Assembly: GCA_016841205.1 (NCBI GenBank)
Contig: JAENZP010000013.1
Location: 31,231-95,230 of the forward strand
Direction: 5' to 3'
Source: Desulfoscipio geothermicus
GTDB lineage: Bacteria > Bacillota > Desulfotomaculia > Desulfotomaculales > Desulfallaceae
DNA: 64,000 nt
Position numbers and translations under genes: made by a program. Shown here piece by piece: positions 1-9,311 of the stretch. Position 1 is the stretch's first letter, and every line of letters begins with the position of its first letter. The notes beneath the pieces were generated by a model. The model saw only the letters and a program-made list of their open reading frames with translations, was not told the origin of the DNA and made no database searches.

Positions 1-387
1 GGGTACCCAGGGAATAAAGCGATATTCCGCCACTCTCATGCCGATAAACGGTAAAACAGAAGGAGTATTGGGCTTTTCAAGATCAGCGGAATTACCCTGA
101 ACTGCGCTTACAAGCTCCAACCACATTTCCTTATTGTTCCAACTGGCGCGGGTTACCATTTCCCCATGTATCATGGCATCAAGAGCCAACGCAAAGGTTA
201 GGTTATTTAACATGTGAAATTTCTTCTCGAATTCCCACTTTGGCACCCAGGTATTGAAACCATCCGGATCCTTAACAAAGTAACCTGGCTCGTCAGTAGG
301 CTTTATTTTCCGGCGCAGTTTTTCCTCTGCTTCTTTAAGATTCATTGGCTCCGCATCTATAATCTTAACGCCAGAGTATTTTTCCAT
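1..387 (-). CDS. DUF2829 / Tad2-like (Thoeris anti-defense 2-type) domain protein, C-terminus cut by the window edge
   Basis: Read by hand: MEKYSGVKIIDAEPMNLKEAEEKLRRKIKPTDEPGYFVKDPDGFNTWVPKWEFEKKFHMLNNLTFALALDAMIHGEMVTRASWNNKEMWLELV...LPFIGMRVAEYRFIPWVP. Open to the edge; RBS ggaggg upstream of the ATG. The pattern 'FALALDAM..G..VTRASWN.K.MWL...P.I.MR.A......PWVP' resembles DUF2829/Tad2. Confidence 0.7.
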   Translation of the reverse strand, partial: MEKYSGVKIIDAEPMNLKEAEEKLRRKIKPTDEPGYFVKDPDGFNTWVPKWEFEKKFHMLNNLTFALALDAMIHGEMVTRASWNNKEMWLELVSAVQGNSADLEKPNTPSVLPFIGMRVAEYRFIPWVP

Positions 388-639
388 AATCAATTATCCC
401 TCCTAATTAATAAAGATTTGGATTGTTTAATTACAAAAGCAAGTACCGCTCGCTAATGGTTATTAATGTGTACAACTATCTTACGGTTAATATTATAGGC
501 AATGTTTAGTTGCTGTCAACTATTCTTGGCGCAAAATTTCGAAAAAAAAGTCAGTTGTTGTGTTTATATTTTGAACATTGTAGAAGGCTTTATTTTTTGC
601 TCGATTTTACTAATATTTTAGTGGGATTTAGTAATTTAT

Positions 640-1142
<503 letters not shown>

Positions 1143-1306
1143 TAAAGCTATCAACAGAAGTTTGCCCAAGTTCTGAAGAGGCTAAAAAATTGTTTTATGC
1201 AGGGAAAAAAATAAAAAAAAGAGCTCACCCTCCCCTTGGGGAACTTTCCTCACTGACCTACTTTATCACGATGCGAAAAGTTAAGCATTTAGGTTTATCT
1301 TTTTCT

Positions 1307-1630
1307 TTATCTTCTTAATCTTTTCTCCATTATAATCCTGTACCTAATGGTAGTTTGTTCTAATCTCTTTTTGAGAGAATCTTTGACATCCATTTCTGTG
1401 CAATCATTAATTGAGTTTTGCAATGTTTCCATCTCTTTTTTTAATAAAACCTCATTGGGGGCCAATCCTGCATTTTTTAATATCGTATAGGCTAGCCGGT
1501 CTTCTGCCGGAACAAAAAGCATATTGTCGATTTTAATTCGCTTACCAGCCCCCGGTAAGTTTTTTAATTCCCCTTTTTGAATGGCCTCTCTAATTTTTGA
1601 TTCTGCAATTTGGGTAAGCTTTCCGAACAT
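1307..1630 (-). CDS. DUF1992 (DnaJ-homologue subfamily C member 28-like) protein
   Basis: MFGKLTQIAESKIREAIQKGELKNLPGAGKRI...; typical DUF1992 N-terminus. Confidence 0.8.
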   Translation of the reverse strand: MFGKLTQIAESKIREAIQKGELKNLPGAGKRIKIDNMLFVPAEDRLAYTILKNAGLAPNEVLLKKEMETLQNSINDCTEMDVKDSLKKRLEQTTIRYRIIMEKRLRR

Positions 1631-1841
1631 ATCTGATTCACCAGCCTTACATTATATAGCTCTTATTTTCCAGGTATTCATACGTGCATGAATTATCCTC
1701 CGATCTTAGTATCATTAATAAAAGCTAACGATTATAAGTGGTATTGTAATTAGTTAACATGCCTGCATATCGAATATGGATGGTTAAAACGTTCTGTAAT
1801 ATTATAATTTTCAATATTGATCTACCCATAATGCTCATTAA

Positions 1842-4505
1842 TCATACCGTTAGATATACCTTTCCCGCGTCACCATCGACAGTAATCATTTGATTAGCTT
1901 TTATCAGCTTCAACACACCGGGTATATTTACTACTGCGGGAATTCCGTATTCCCTTGCCACAATGGCTCCGTGGGACAAAAAGCCCCCGGTTTCCATCAC
2001 CACCGCACCGGCTTTTAAAAATAATGGAGTCCAGCCTGGGTCAGTTGAAGGTGCTATCAGTATATCTCCAGGCTGAAGACTGTTTCCTTCATTGGGGTGA
2101 TATATTAACCGCGCTCTTCCAGAGGCCCTGCCGGCAGCAACCGGCACCCCCATCAGGCAGTTACCGGAAGTTTGGACAACAGGTTCAGTATACTTGGGGA
2201 TCTCCCCGAAAATCACATCAGGCGGAGCAATTGACTCCATTTCTTTTCTTCTGTCTTTTCTTTCAGCAACAAGAGTGCGCAGACCAACACCATCCCATGC
2301 ACCGGTTAATACCGAAAACAATTCCGGCCAGGTACAGAAGTAAATGTCTGACCTTTCTTGGATAATGGCCCGTTCATAAAAACGTGAACCTAACTCCTGG
2401 GCTAGCATCCGGTAGGCTTCAATTACTATGGCTAGTACCGATTTGGTTTGTTCCCGTACAGCAGCCCCGGTTTGGGATTTTCTAATCAGTTTTTTAATCG
2501 ATACATGTTTGCTGGAGGGCACTTTGTCTTGGATTTCAAGCCAGGCCCGCTCAAACTTTTCTTTTTGCTCTGTCTTCAATTTATCCAAATCGGCTGTATT
2601 TATGGTGCTGCGTATGATACCGAGCAGGTAAGCAGGGTCCTCTTTCCACCTGGGGTTAATGATATCCAGCTCGTAAACGGCCCGGTGGCCGTATTCTCTG
2701 ATAAACTCACGGAACGCCTGCTTAAAGGTTGACCTTTCAGGTAGTTGCTTTTCCCAGGCAAGCGGATCAAAAGACGCTCCGGTGAGAAATTGAACGGCAT
2801 CCTGGTCCCGGCGGGCAATCCCGGCCAGATCCACTAACCTGTAACCGTGATCCGCGCTGGTTATACCCGCCTCCCCGCCCACCATTAAGGCATTTAACAC
2901 CGCAAGGGCTCTGTCCGGAAAATATTTTTCAAGAATTCTTGACAAGGATACAACCGGCATAGAGCCCGCTGCGCTTAAAAATGAAAACTCCATGGATAGT
3001 TCCTTGAGAATTTTCCCCAGTTCGTTATACAGATGGATAAAATCCCTGTCCTGCATATGGCTAAATCCTTTTACGGTTAATACTTCAATGGAACGAGAAA
3101 CTCGGGTAAAGGTTTGGGAAGCGTTTTTAGCAGCCTTGTTAGTCAGGGATAAGCTTTTTATACCATTCCACATCCTCTTCAACCCTGTAAGCCCTTTTAA
3201 GGGATTGGGGTCTTTCAACTCAATTTCCGGCTGGTGGCCACCCCAAAATATATTAACGTATTGGGGCAGTCCGCCCACATTATCAAACATAGCCCACTGC
3301 AAGGCTGATAGATTACAATAAAGCCTGCCGTTGAAAAACTTGGAGAACTGTAAACCTTCCGGCAACCGGTAACCGGTTTCAGTAAAAGAAAATTTTTGGA
3401 TTGTATCTATCATATTTATTGATAAACGGCGGTTAAGGGGTGACTGAACCATCGGCACGGCATCCCTGTAATTGCCGTTGGACCAGAATTCCGGCTGGTT
3501 CTTTAAGGCGTCAAAGGTTTTCCGTGGCAAGGCTGTTACCGGCCTGGCCTGAACCAGAACAAAATCACTGCCGTCATAAACCCATTCCACATCCTGGTGC
3601 TGTTCACAATCTCCCAGAGCTTCGAAGACTCTTAATAAGAGTAAGCCCAGTTTTTTAATCTCTTCGTCAGATAGCACCTGCCGTTTGGATAACCCTGTTT
3701 CCCGCACAAACTCGGTTTCCCCGTCTTCTTTAATGCGGGTGAGACCTTCTTTCCGCCCGGTTTTTCGTGAAAGAATTTTAGGCACTGCACTCCAGGGCAT
3801 GGCATCCAGATAATATGTATCCGGATCCACAGCACCTGCTACAATAGATTCTCCCAGGCCGAAATTAGCATTGACAACCAAGACGTCGTGACGGCCTGTT
3901 TGTGGGTCGCAGGTAAAGCCTACTCCGGCAGCCTCGGCCTTTATCATTTCCATCACCACTACCGCTGGCAGCACATCCTGATCACTTATATTTAATTTTC
4001 TACGATACACAACCGCCTCAGTGGACCACAGGGAGGCATAACACCCTTTAACTGCCTCAAGCATATTATTGAGGCCGCAAACATTCAGAAAGGATTGATG
4101 GATACCGGCGAAGGATGCCTTAACAGAGTCTTCAGCCAATGCAGATGATCTAACGGCTAAGGATTTTTCCAGTATGTTATCATTATTAATCAAGAAATTT
4201 TCTATTATATAAGGTGGCATAGAACTTTCTTGAATTTTTTTCCTTAGTATAAGCAATTTATCCTTGATAAAAGGGTAATCTATATTTTCAGCAGTTAATT
4301 CTCCAGAAACATTTTCAATCCTGTCCTGCAGCCTGTTATGCTTAACAAACTCGATATAGGCCTGAGTAGTGAATACTCCTCCTTTGGGAATATTAAACCC
4401 GTATCTTGCCAGGCGTCCCAAATTCCAACCCTTGCCGCCTGCAGCATTTACCCCGGAATGAAAAGCCTCTTCCCAGGTTAAAAAGAACTTTCCTGCTGAA
4501 GCCAT
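1842..4505 (-). CDS. PEP/pyruvate-dikinase-type phosphotransferase with rifampicin phosphotransferase-like architecture
   Basis: 887 aa; N-terminal PPDK_N ATP-grasp ('AAGGKGWNLGRL', 'LAVRSSALAEDS'), C-terminal swivelling His domain ('METGGFLSHGAIVAREYGIPAVV') as the last domain, no C-terminal PEP barrel. Confidence 0.8.
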   Translation of the reverse strand: MASAGKFFLTWEEAFHSGVNAAGGKGWNLGRLARYGFNIPKGGVFTTQAYIEFVKHNRLQDRIENVSGELTAENIDYPFIKDKLLILRKKIQESSMPPYIIENFLINNDNILEKSLAVRSSALAEDSVKASFAGIHQSFLNVCGLNNMLEAVKGCYASLWSTEAVVYRRKLNISDQDVLPAVVVMEMIKAEAAGVGFTCDPQTGRHDVLVVNANFGLGESIVAGAVDPDTYYLDAMPWSAVPKILSRKTGRKEGLTRIKEDGETEFVRETGLSKRQVLSDEEIKKLGLLLLRVFEALGDCEQHQDVEWVYDGSDFVLVQARPVTALPRKTFDALKNQPEFWSNGNYRDAVPMVQSPLNRRLSINMIDTIQKFSFTETGYRLPEGLQFSKFFNGRLYCNLSALQWAMFDNVGGLPQYVNIFWGGHQPEIELKDPNPLKGLTGLKRMWNGIKSLSLTNKAAKNASQTFTRVSRSIEVLTVKGFSHMQDRDFIHLYNELGKILKELSMEFSFLSAAGSMPVVSLSRILEKYFPDRALAVLNALMVGGEAGITSADHGYRLVDLAGIARRDQDAVQFLTGASFDPLAWEKQLPERSTFKQAFREFIREYGHRAVYELDIINPRWKEDPAYLLGIIRSTINTADLDKLKTEQKEKFERAWLEIQDKVPSSKHVSIKKLIRKSQTGAAVREQTKSVLAIVIEAYRMLAQELGSRFYERAIIQERSDIYFCTWPELFSVLTGAWDGVGLRTLVAERKDRRKEMESIAPPDVIFGEIPKYTEPVVQTSGNCLMGVPVAAGRASGRARLIYHPNEGNSLQPGDILIAPSTDPGWTPLFLKAGAVVMETGGFLSHGAIVAREYGIPAVVNIPGVLKLIKANQMITVDGDAGKVYLTV

Positions 4506-4555
4506 AATACACCACCCTTTCCTTTTATAAAACGAGCGCTGCCTTGATCAAAGAT

Positions 4556-5200
4556 TTAATCATGTTTCATTTTTGGCGGCTCTTCCCTGTTAATTGCCCC
4601 ATAGAGAAACAAATCTACTATTTTAGCCATCTCTTTACGAAGTTCGAACCTTGACCGGTCTTTTAACCAATCTAAGACAACAACACCGCGAAAAACTTCT
4701 ATTGGGGTTATTAGTAGACTAACTGAGGCATCTTGCCTGAGCTCGCCGGCCTCCTGGCCCAACCTAATAATCTCAGCCAAAGTGCTCTGAGTACCTGTAA
4801 AGTTATCACTATTTAAAGACCCATTACACGTATTTTTAAGTCGATACCCCAGACATATTCCCGTAATTTCCGGGTTAACTTCAACCCACTCATAAGCATT
4901 ATCAAGGGCAGCCAATAAGCGTGATCTTGTATCCGGCAGTTTTAATAAGTTTTTCAAGGTCTTTTGAGCTAACTCTGCTGACATTTCTCTAACATATTGG
5001 TCCACAATGGCTTCTTTAACAGGAAAATAATTATATAAAGTTTTCCTAGCAATATCAGCTTCTTCTGCTATCTGCTCCATAGTTGTATTGTCAAACCCCT
5101 GGCGCTGAATCAGGTCCATAGCTACTTTTACAATTTTCTGCCGTGTTTCTCTTTTCTTCCTCTCAGCCCTTCCTTCACCAGGTATATTTTTTGATCCCAT
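4556..5200 (-). CDS. TetR/AcrR family transcriptional regulator
   Basis: N-terminal HTH 'KIVKVAMDLIQRQGFDNTTMEQIAEEADIARKTLYNYFPVKEAIV'. Confidence 0.92.
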   Translation of the reverse strand: MGSKNIPGEGRAERKKRETRQKIVKVAMDLIQRQGFDNTTMEQIAEEADIARKTLYNYFPVKEAIVDQYVREMSAELAQKTLKNLLKLPDTRSRLLAALDNAYEWVEVNPEITGICLGYRLKNTCNGSLNSDNFTGTQSTLAEIIRLGQEAGELRQDASVSLLITPIEVFRGVVVLDWLKDRSRFELRKEMAKIVDLFLYGAINREEPPKMKHD

Positions 5201-5401
5201 TACATACCTCCATTAATAAGGGTAACATATTGTAATTTTATACATTATATATTATTATACAATGTGTATTTATCTATATATTGCCTTATTCTTATCGTAG
5301 TGTCAATACCTAAAAGAAACAAATCCCCTCAAAATTGCCCTTTATGGGCGACAGCAACTTTTTAAGAGAGTTAAAAGCAACTGTAGATTTTAGTTACATT
5401 G

Positions 5402-6574
5402 TTATCGACTAATACTGGTTGTTATGGATTTACCACCTGAAACCATTGCCAATAACATTGCTTCTAGCAGTAAAGCCAATGAAAAAATGTAAAACCCCGT
5501 GCCATTTCCGAACAAATTACCAAGCAGGCCCACCAGTACCGGGCCAAAGAACATGCCTGAGCCCCAAAAGAGGTAATAAGCACCGGATATAGTACCCTTC
5601 AGTGAGTCAGGAGCGACTTCGTTTAAAAAGGCCAGAGAGGAAAGAAAAAACACTCCTAGCCCTAAGCTTGCCAATCCCAGCATTACACTAACCAGGGGCT
5701 GGCCAAACATCGAAAATGTTCCTATTCCCGTTGCAGCCGTCAGTAGGCCAGCTACCATGAACAATCGCATGTCAAAATGATCTAACAGTGAACCGCTCAG
5801 TTGGGAGAAACTAATAGCACCATAGAAAAGCGTAAAAAATACGCCTACATTAGTGGCACCGAAACCTTTTGTAGTAATCAGATAGGCAGGTAAAACGGTG
5901 AGAAATATTCCGTACCCCGCTCTGTAAAGGCTTATTCCAAGCAGGGCCGATAATGTGTCCTTCCTGGCAGTTAGGGCTAGGACATTGCTAAAGCGCATTT
6001 CTTTCCGTGATACCGTACCACCGGTCCTAACATCATCCACACCCCAAAGGATAACCAGGGCTCCTACCAGGCAAACAGTTGTATAAAAGAGAAAAGCCTT
6101 GTTATCTGTCCAAGTTGAGGCCAGTGCTATCCCTAATAGGGGTCCGGCAGTTAAACCCAAATGCAAAACGGCGTTGTATATACCCATTACCTTACCCCGT
6201 GACAATGGGTACTTAATAGATAGCAGTGCCGGTGCCAATGCCCAAAGAGGGGCCTCCCCGGCACCTTGCACAAGCCGTCCCAGGAAGATCAGACCGGAGC
6301 TGTGGGCAAAATAAAAGAGTAGGCCCGCCGTGGCACATAGCAGGTACCCAGCGACCATAAAGGTTTTAAAACCCAGCCGGTCAGAAAGATTGCCCACAGG
6401 TACCTGCAGCAAGATGTAGGATAGTGCGAAAAACGACGCAATGTAACCTACCGGTGCTCCGGGTCCTTCTAGGGCAATTAGTTTCTGTGGCAGAAGCGGC
6501 ACGATCATACCCACACCAAACATTATCATGAATACAGCAAGGTTTAAGGCCCTAAGTGTTCGGTCTTGAAGCAA
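5402..6574 (-). CDS. MFS transporter (drug-efflux-like)
   Basis: 390 aa, about 12 hydrophobic segments, 'GNLSDRLGFKTFMVAGY' MFS signature. Confidence 0.9.
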   Translation of the reverse strand: MLQDRTLRALNLAVFMIMFGVGMIVPLLPQKLIALEGPGAPVGYIASFFALSYILLQVPVGNLSDRLGFKTFMVAGYLLCATAGLLFYFAHSSGLIFLGRLVQGAGEAPLWALAPALLSIKYPLSRGKVMGIYNAVLHLGLTAGPLLGIALASTWTDNKAFLFYTTVCLVGALVILWGVDDVRTGGTVSRKEMRFSNVLALTARKDTLSALLGISLYRAGYGIFLTVLPAYLITTKGFGATNVGVFFTLFYGAISFSQLSGSLLDHFDMRLFMVAGLLTAATGIGTFSMFGQPLVSVMLGLASLGLGVFFLSSLAFLNEVAPDSLKGTISGAYYLFWGSGMFFGPVLVGLLGNLFGNGTGFYIFSLALLLEAMLLAMVSGGKSITTSISR

Positions 6575-6779
6575 ATATTACACCTTCTTTATTTATGTAA
6601 TTGGCTTAGTTGCGCAGTGATTATAATTCTGGTTAAGGTTTGATTACCACCCCTTTCTCTAGTAAAATTACACCTGATTAACCTTAAAAAATGACGTTAT
6701 ATACCGAGGTGCACTGACTGCCCTTTGTAATAGCTCCTGTTACGCAAGTGACAGGGACGGAAGGCTTAAAAATAAACAA

Positions 6780-6806
6780 AAAGCCGTACGCTGAGCGCAC
6801 GGCGAA
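6780..6806 (-). terminator. Intrinsic terminator in the leader upstream of the MFS gene
   Basis: Minus strand GCCGTGCGC-TCA-GCGTACGGC followed by TTTTTGTTTATTTTT. Confidence 0.7.
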
Positions 6807-7226
6807 TTTACATTTTATAATGTTATGAATTGCAAAAACCGTATATTAACGCATGGTTATGGGCAGGTAAACAATCTACCTGTTTAAGTATTTAATTCTT
6901 GCGTTAAGGTAAATAGCGGCATTTGCACAACCCTCATGTATACATTTGCAGGATAATATTACCGCCAATAAATAGTAATTGTCAAGCTGATACACAATTT
7001 TGGTTATAGACAAAATGCTATCTTAGGCTATATGTCTGTTCCATCAAAATCAGTTCACGAAGTTGGTTCAATTGTTTCTGACTAAGTGACTGTTGCTCTG
7101 CAATATTGAACTCATCCAAGGTTTTGTATTCCGGGAAAGCAGCTTGCTTGTATGTTGACTGTAGTTGGTGACTCAATTCGGGTACTCCCGCAGCATCTAA
7201 CCTGGAAACAGCTCTTAATATTGAAG

Positions 7227-7318
7227 TTTAGTCTAAATACGACCGTTCTCTTGTCCCCCCCCCCCACACCGGGCCCACTTCGACTAGAGGGATAGATAAC
7301 GGTCGTATTTAGACTAAA
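7227..7318. repeat. 21-bp perfect inverted repeat around a 50-bp spacer with an 11-C run
   Basis: TTTAGTCTAAATACGACCGTT (7227-7247) and its exact reverse complement (7298-7318). Confidence 0.95.
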
Positions 7319-7386
7319 AAGGTGTTGCATTATTTAAACGTGGAGGTTAGGTTGACGAATATTTTGCTAAGGCAAAAACAAAACAA

Positions 7387-7442
7387 ACATAACATAACAT
7401 GTTTTATTTACACTAATATAACACGTTATGTTATGTTATGTA
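7387..7442. repeat. Inverted repeat of (CATAA)n / (TTATG)n arms
   Basis: 'acataacataacatgtt' ... 'aacacgttatgttatgttatgt'. Confidence 0.8.
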
Positions 7443-7740
7443 AAGATATTTCGCACCCGTTTTGTTATTTTTTTACCTTGAGCATACCTGTTCTTTCCAA
7501 TGAGTAATTTGCAGGGAACCTCCAATGATCTTAGCGCATTAAACACAAAAAACAAACGGTAATTATTCCAAAATGTGTGCTATATGCAAAATTATGTATC
7601 ATGTCCAGATCCTGATCAGCAACATGCTTATGTCTAACTGGATTTATAAGTACATAAACCTCTAGTTGCTGTTGCCGAGATATCACTTTAATTATAAAAA
7701 TAATTAATCGCTTTGCATATTTTACCAATTAAATAACCCA

Positions 7741-8085
7741 TTATGCAAAGCGATCTACAATAGCTTTCATTACCTCATCAAAGGTCTTACCACCGACAGC
7801 ATCCAGCATCTTATCCATTTCAGTTCTGCGTTTTAATGACCCGGTTAAAAGTATTTGAACTTCCTGTTCACTGTTTATTAGTATTGAATTAACATTTAAA
7901 ACTCCGCCAAAAATTCCGGCCAATACCAGTATCTCTGATGGAGTTAACGATATTGGGCAAGCACTGCCATCCTGTCCATCACCACCACCTCCACGGTTGC
8001 CACCTCTTACACTGGTGCTGCTAATAGGCCCCAAACTATTCATTATCTTTTCTACCAGGGCATCTAATTGGTTTTGTGATAGCAC
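7741..8085 (-). CDS. Small conserved-looking protein with a Gly-rich linker, unknown function
   Basis: 114 aa, MLSQNQLDALVEKIMNSLGPISSTSVRGGNRGGGGDGQDG...; in a possible spore-surface neighbourhood. Confidence 0.55.
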   Translation of the reverse strand: MLSQNQLDALVEKIMNSLGPISSTSVRGGNRGGGGDGQDGSACPISLTPSEILVLAGIFGGVLNVNSILINSEQEVQILLTGSLKRRTEMDKMLDAVGGKTFDEVMKAIVDRFA

Positions 8086-8109
8086 GTGCTTACCCCCTTA
8101 CAGTCAACT

Positions 8110-8250
8110 CTAACCAATGATAATCGGTTCTTGCGGTGCTGTTGTTTCAGCTGCAAGACCGGTACTAAATAATACTGCCAGAGCGGTAAAAATAATTAGC
8201 AGAAGGTCGTGTTGGGTATCTTCTAATTTATCAGACTGTTGGCCTCCCAT
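8110..8250 (-). CDS. 46-aa single-TM small protein
   Basis: Read by hand: MGGQQSDKLEDTQHDLLLIIFTALAVLFSTGLAAETTAPQEPIIIG*; upstream 'gaaaggtgtg' RBS-like; just upstream of the 7741-8085 gene on the same strand. Confidence 0.6.
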   Translation of the reverse strand: MGGQQSDKLEDTQHDLLLIIFTALAVLFSTGLAAETTAPQEPIIIG

Positions 8251-8393
8251 ATTATCACACCTTTCATAGTTTATTTTAATAGTATTAAATTCGCTGGAAC
8301 TATGTGATTTTTAAAGTCTTTTTTCCCTCCATTCTTCACCATTAAGCAAGCTAAACCATATTATTTTAATAATAAAGAATGGAGGGCCTAAAA

Positions 8394-8825
8394 ATGTTTG
8401 ATTCAAATAAATTTATCACCCAACTGATGAATGCATTAAACCAAAGTAGTGCGGATAACAAAAATAGTAATGACGACACTAACGTTGTGCAGGGGAAAAA
8501 TAAGACCCTCGTTTATTTAACAAGAGAGACTATAGACGAGGTCATTATCACTCTTGAGCTACCTGGTATACAAGACAGGGGAGACATACAATTTGCCATT
8601 ACGATGACTAAGGCCAGCATCAGCGGGGTTAGGCAAAAAGTAGAAGAGGCTGCGCAGCAGGGTAACGGTTTTACCCAGGAAAGGTTTGAAAAAGAACTCG
8701 TGCTACCCTGCCCGGTTCGCCCTGAAACAGCAAGTGCATCGTATAGCAAAGGGATCATAACTTTAAAACTAAAAAAACTAGATGAAAAAACTTTTAGCAA
8801 TGTTCTAGTTAACTTTTTTAGCTAG
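8394..8825 (+). CDS. Hsp20/alpha-crystallin-like protein
   Basis: C-terminal 'FEKELVLPCPVRPETASASYSKGIITLKLKK' ACD pattern; RBS 'ggagg' before ATG 8394. Confidence 0.7.
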   Translation: MFDSNKFITQLMNALNQSSADNKNSNDDTNVVQGKNKTLVYLTRETIDEVIITLELPGIQDRGDIQFAITMTKASISGVRQKVEEAAQQGNGFTQERFEKELVLPCPVRPETASASYSKGIITLKLKKLDEKTFSNVLVNFFS

Positions 8826-9311
8826 TTTTGATATTTTATTAAAATTTTATCTAAATATCTCAGCTTTTTCTTTGAGTTGATAATTACATAACAAATTCCC
8901 GAATGATTCCTCCAATATTTATCCATCCTTCTATGTCTGACTGAACCAGGTAACTTGTACTAGGCTGAACCACTTCAAAAAGACTTACCTTTTTGCAGGT
9001 TATAATGTTAAATAACCCCCAGATATAGAATAGAAAATATATTTTCCCGATTTTCCATGGATATCAGCTTTCGGAGCTCAAGAACGAAAAGGGATAAGAA
9101 AAACATTAAACTATAACCATGGACCATTTATCACTTATTTCCCCTGATCCATAAATCCAATTATTTAACCATCAATTACCGCTTTTAGCATTTATATTGC
9201 CCCTGCACTAATCTAACTTATTGCGCATATATTTAATTGGTACCTATTTTTAAGAAATAAACGCCAAATTAAGCCGGGGACAATTTTATAAGGGGGAGGG
9301 ATTATAAGAGT

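Noticed and set aside
1955-3658. Several + strand ORFs within the dikinase gene
   Set aside because: Antisense shadows without recognisable domains.
7531-7728. 65-aa ORF
   Set aside because: AT-rich, no RBS or recognisable family.
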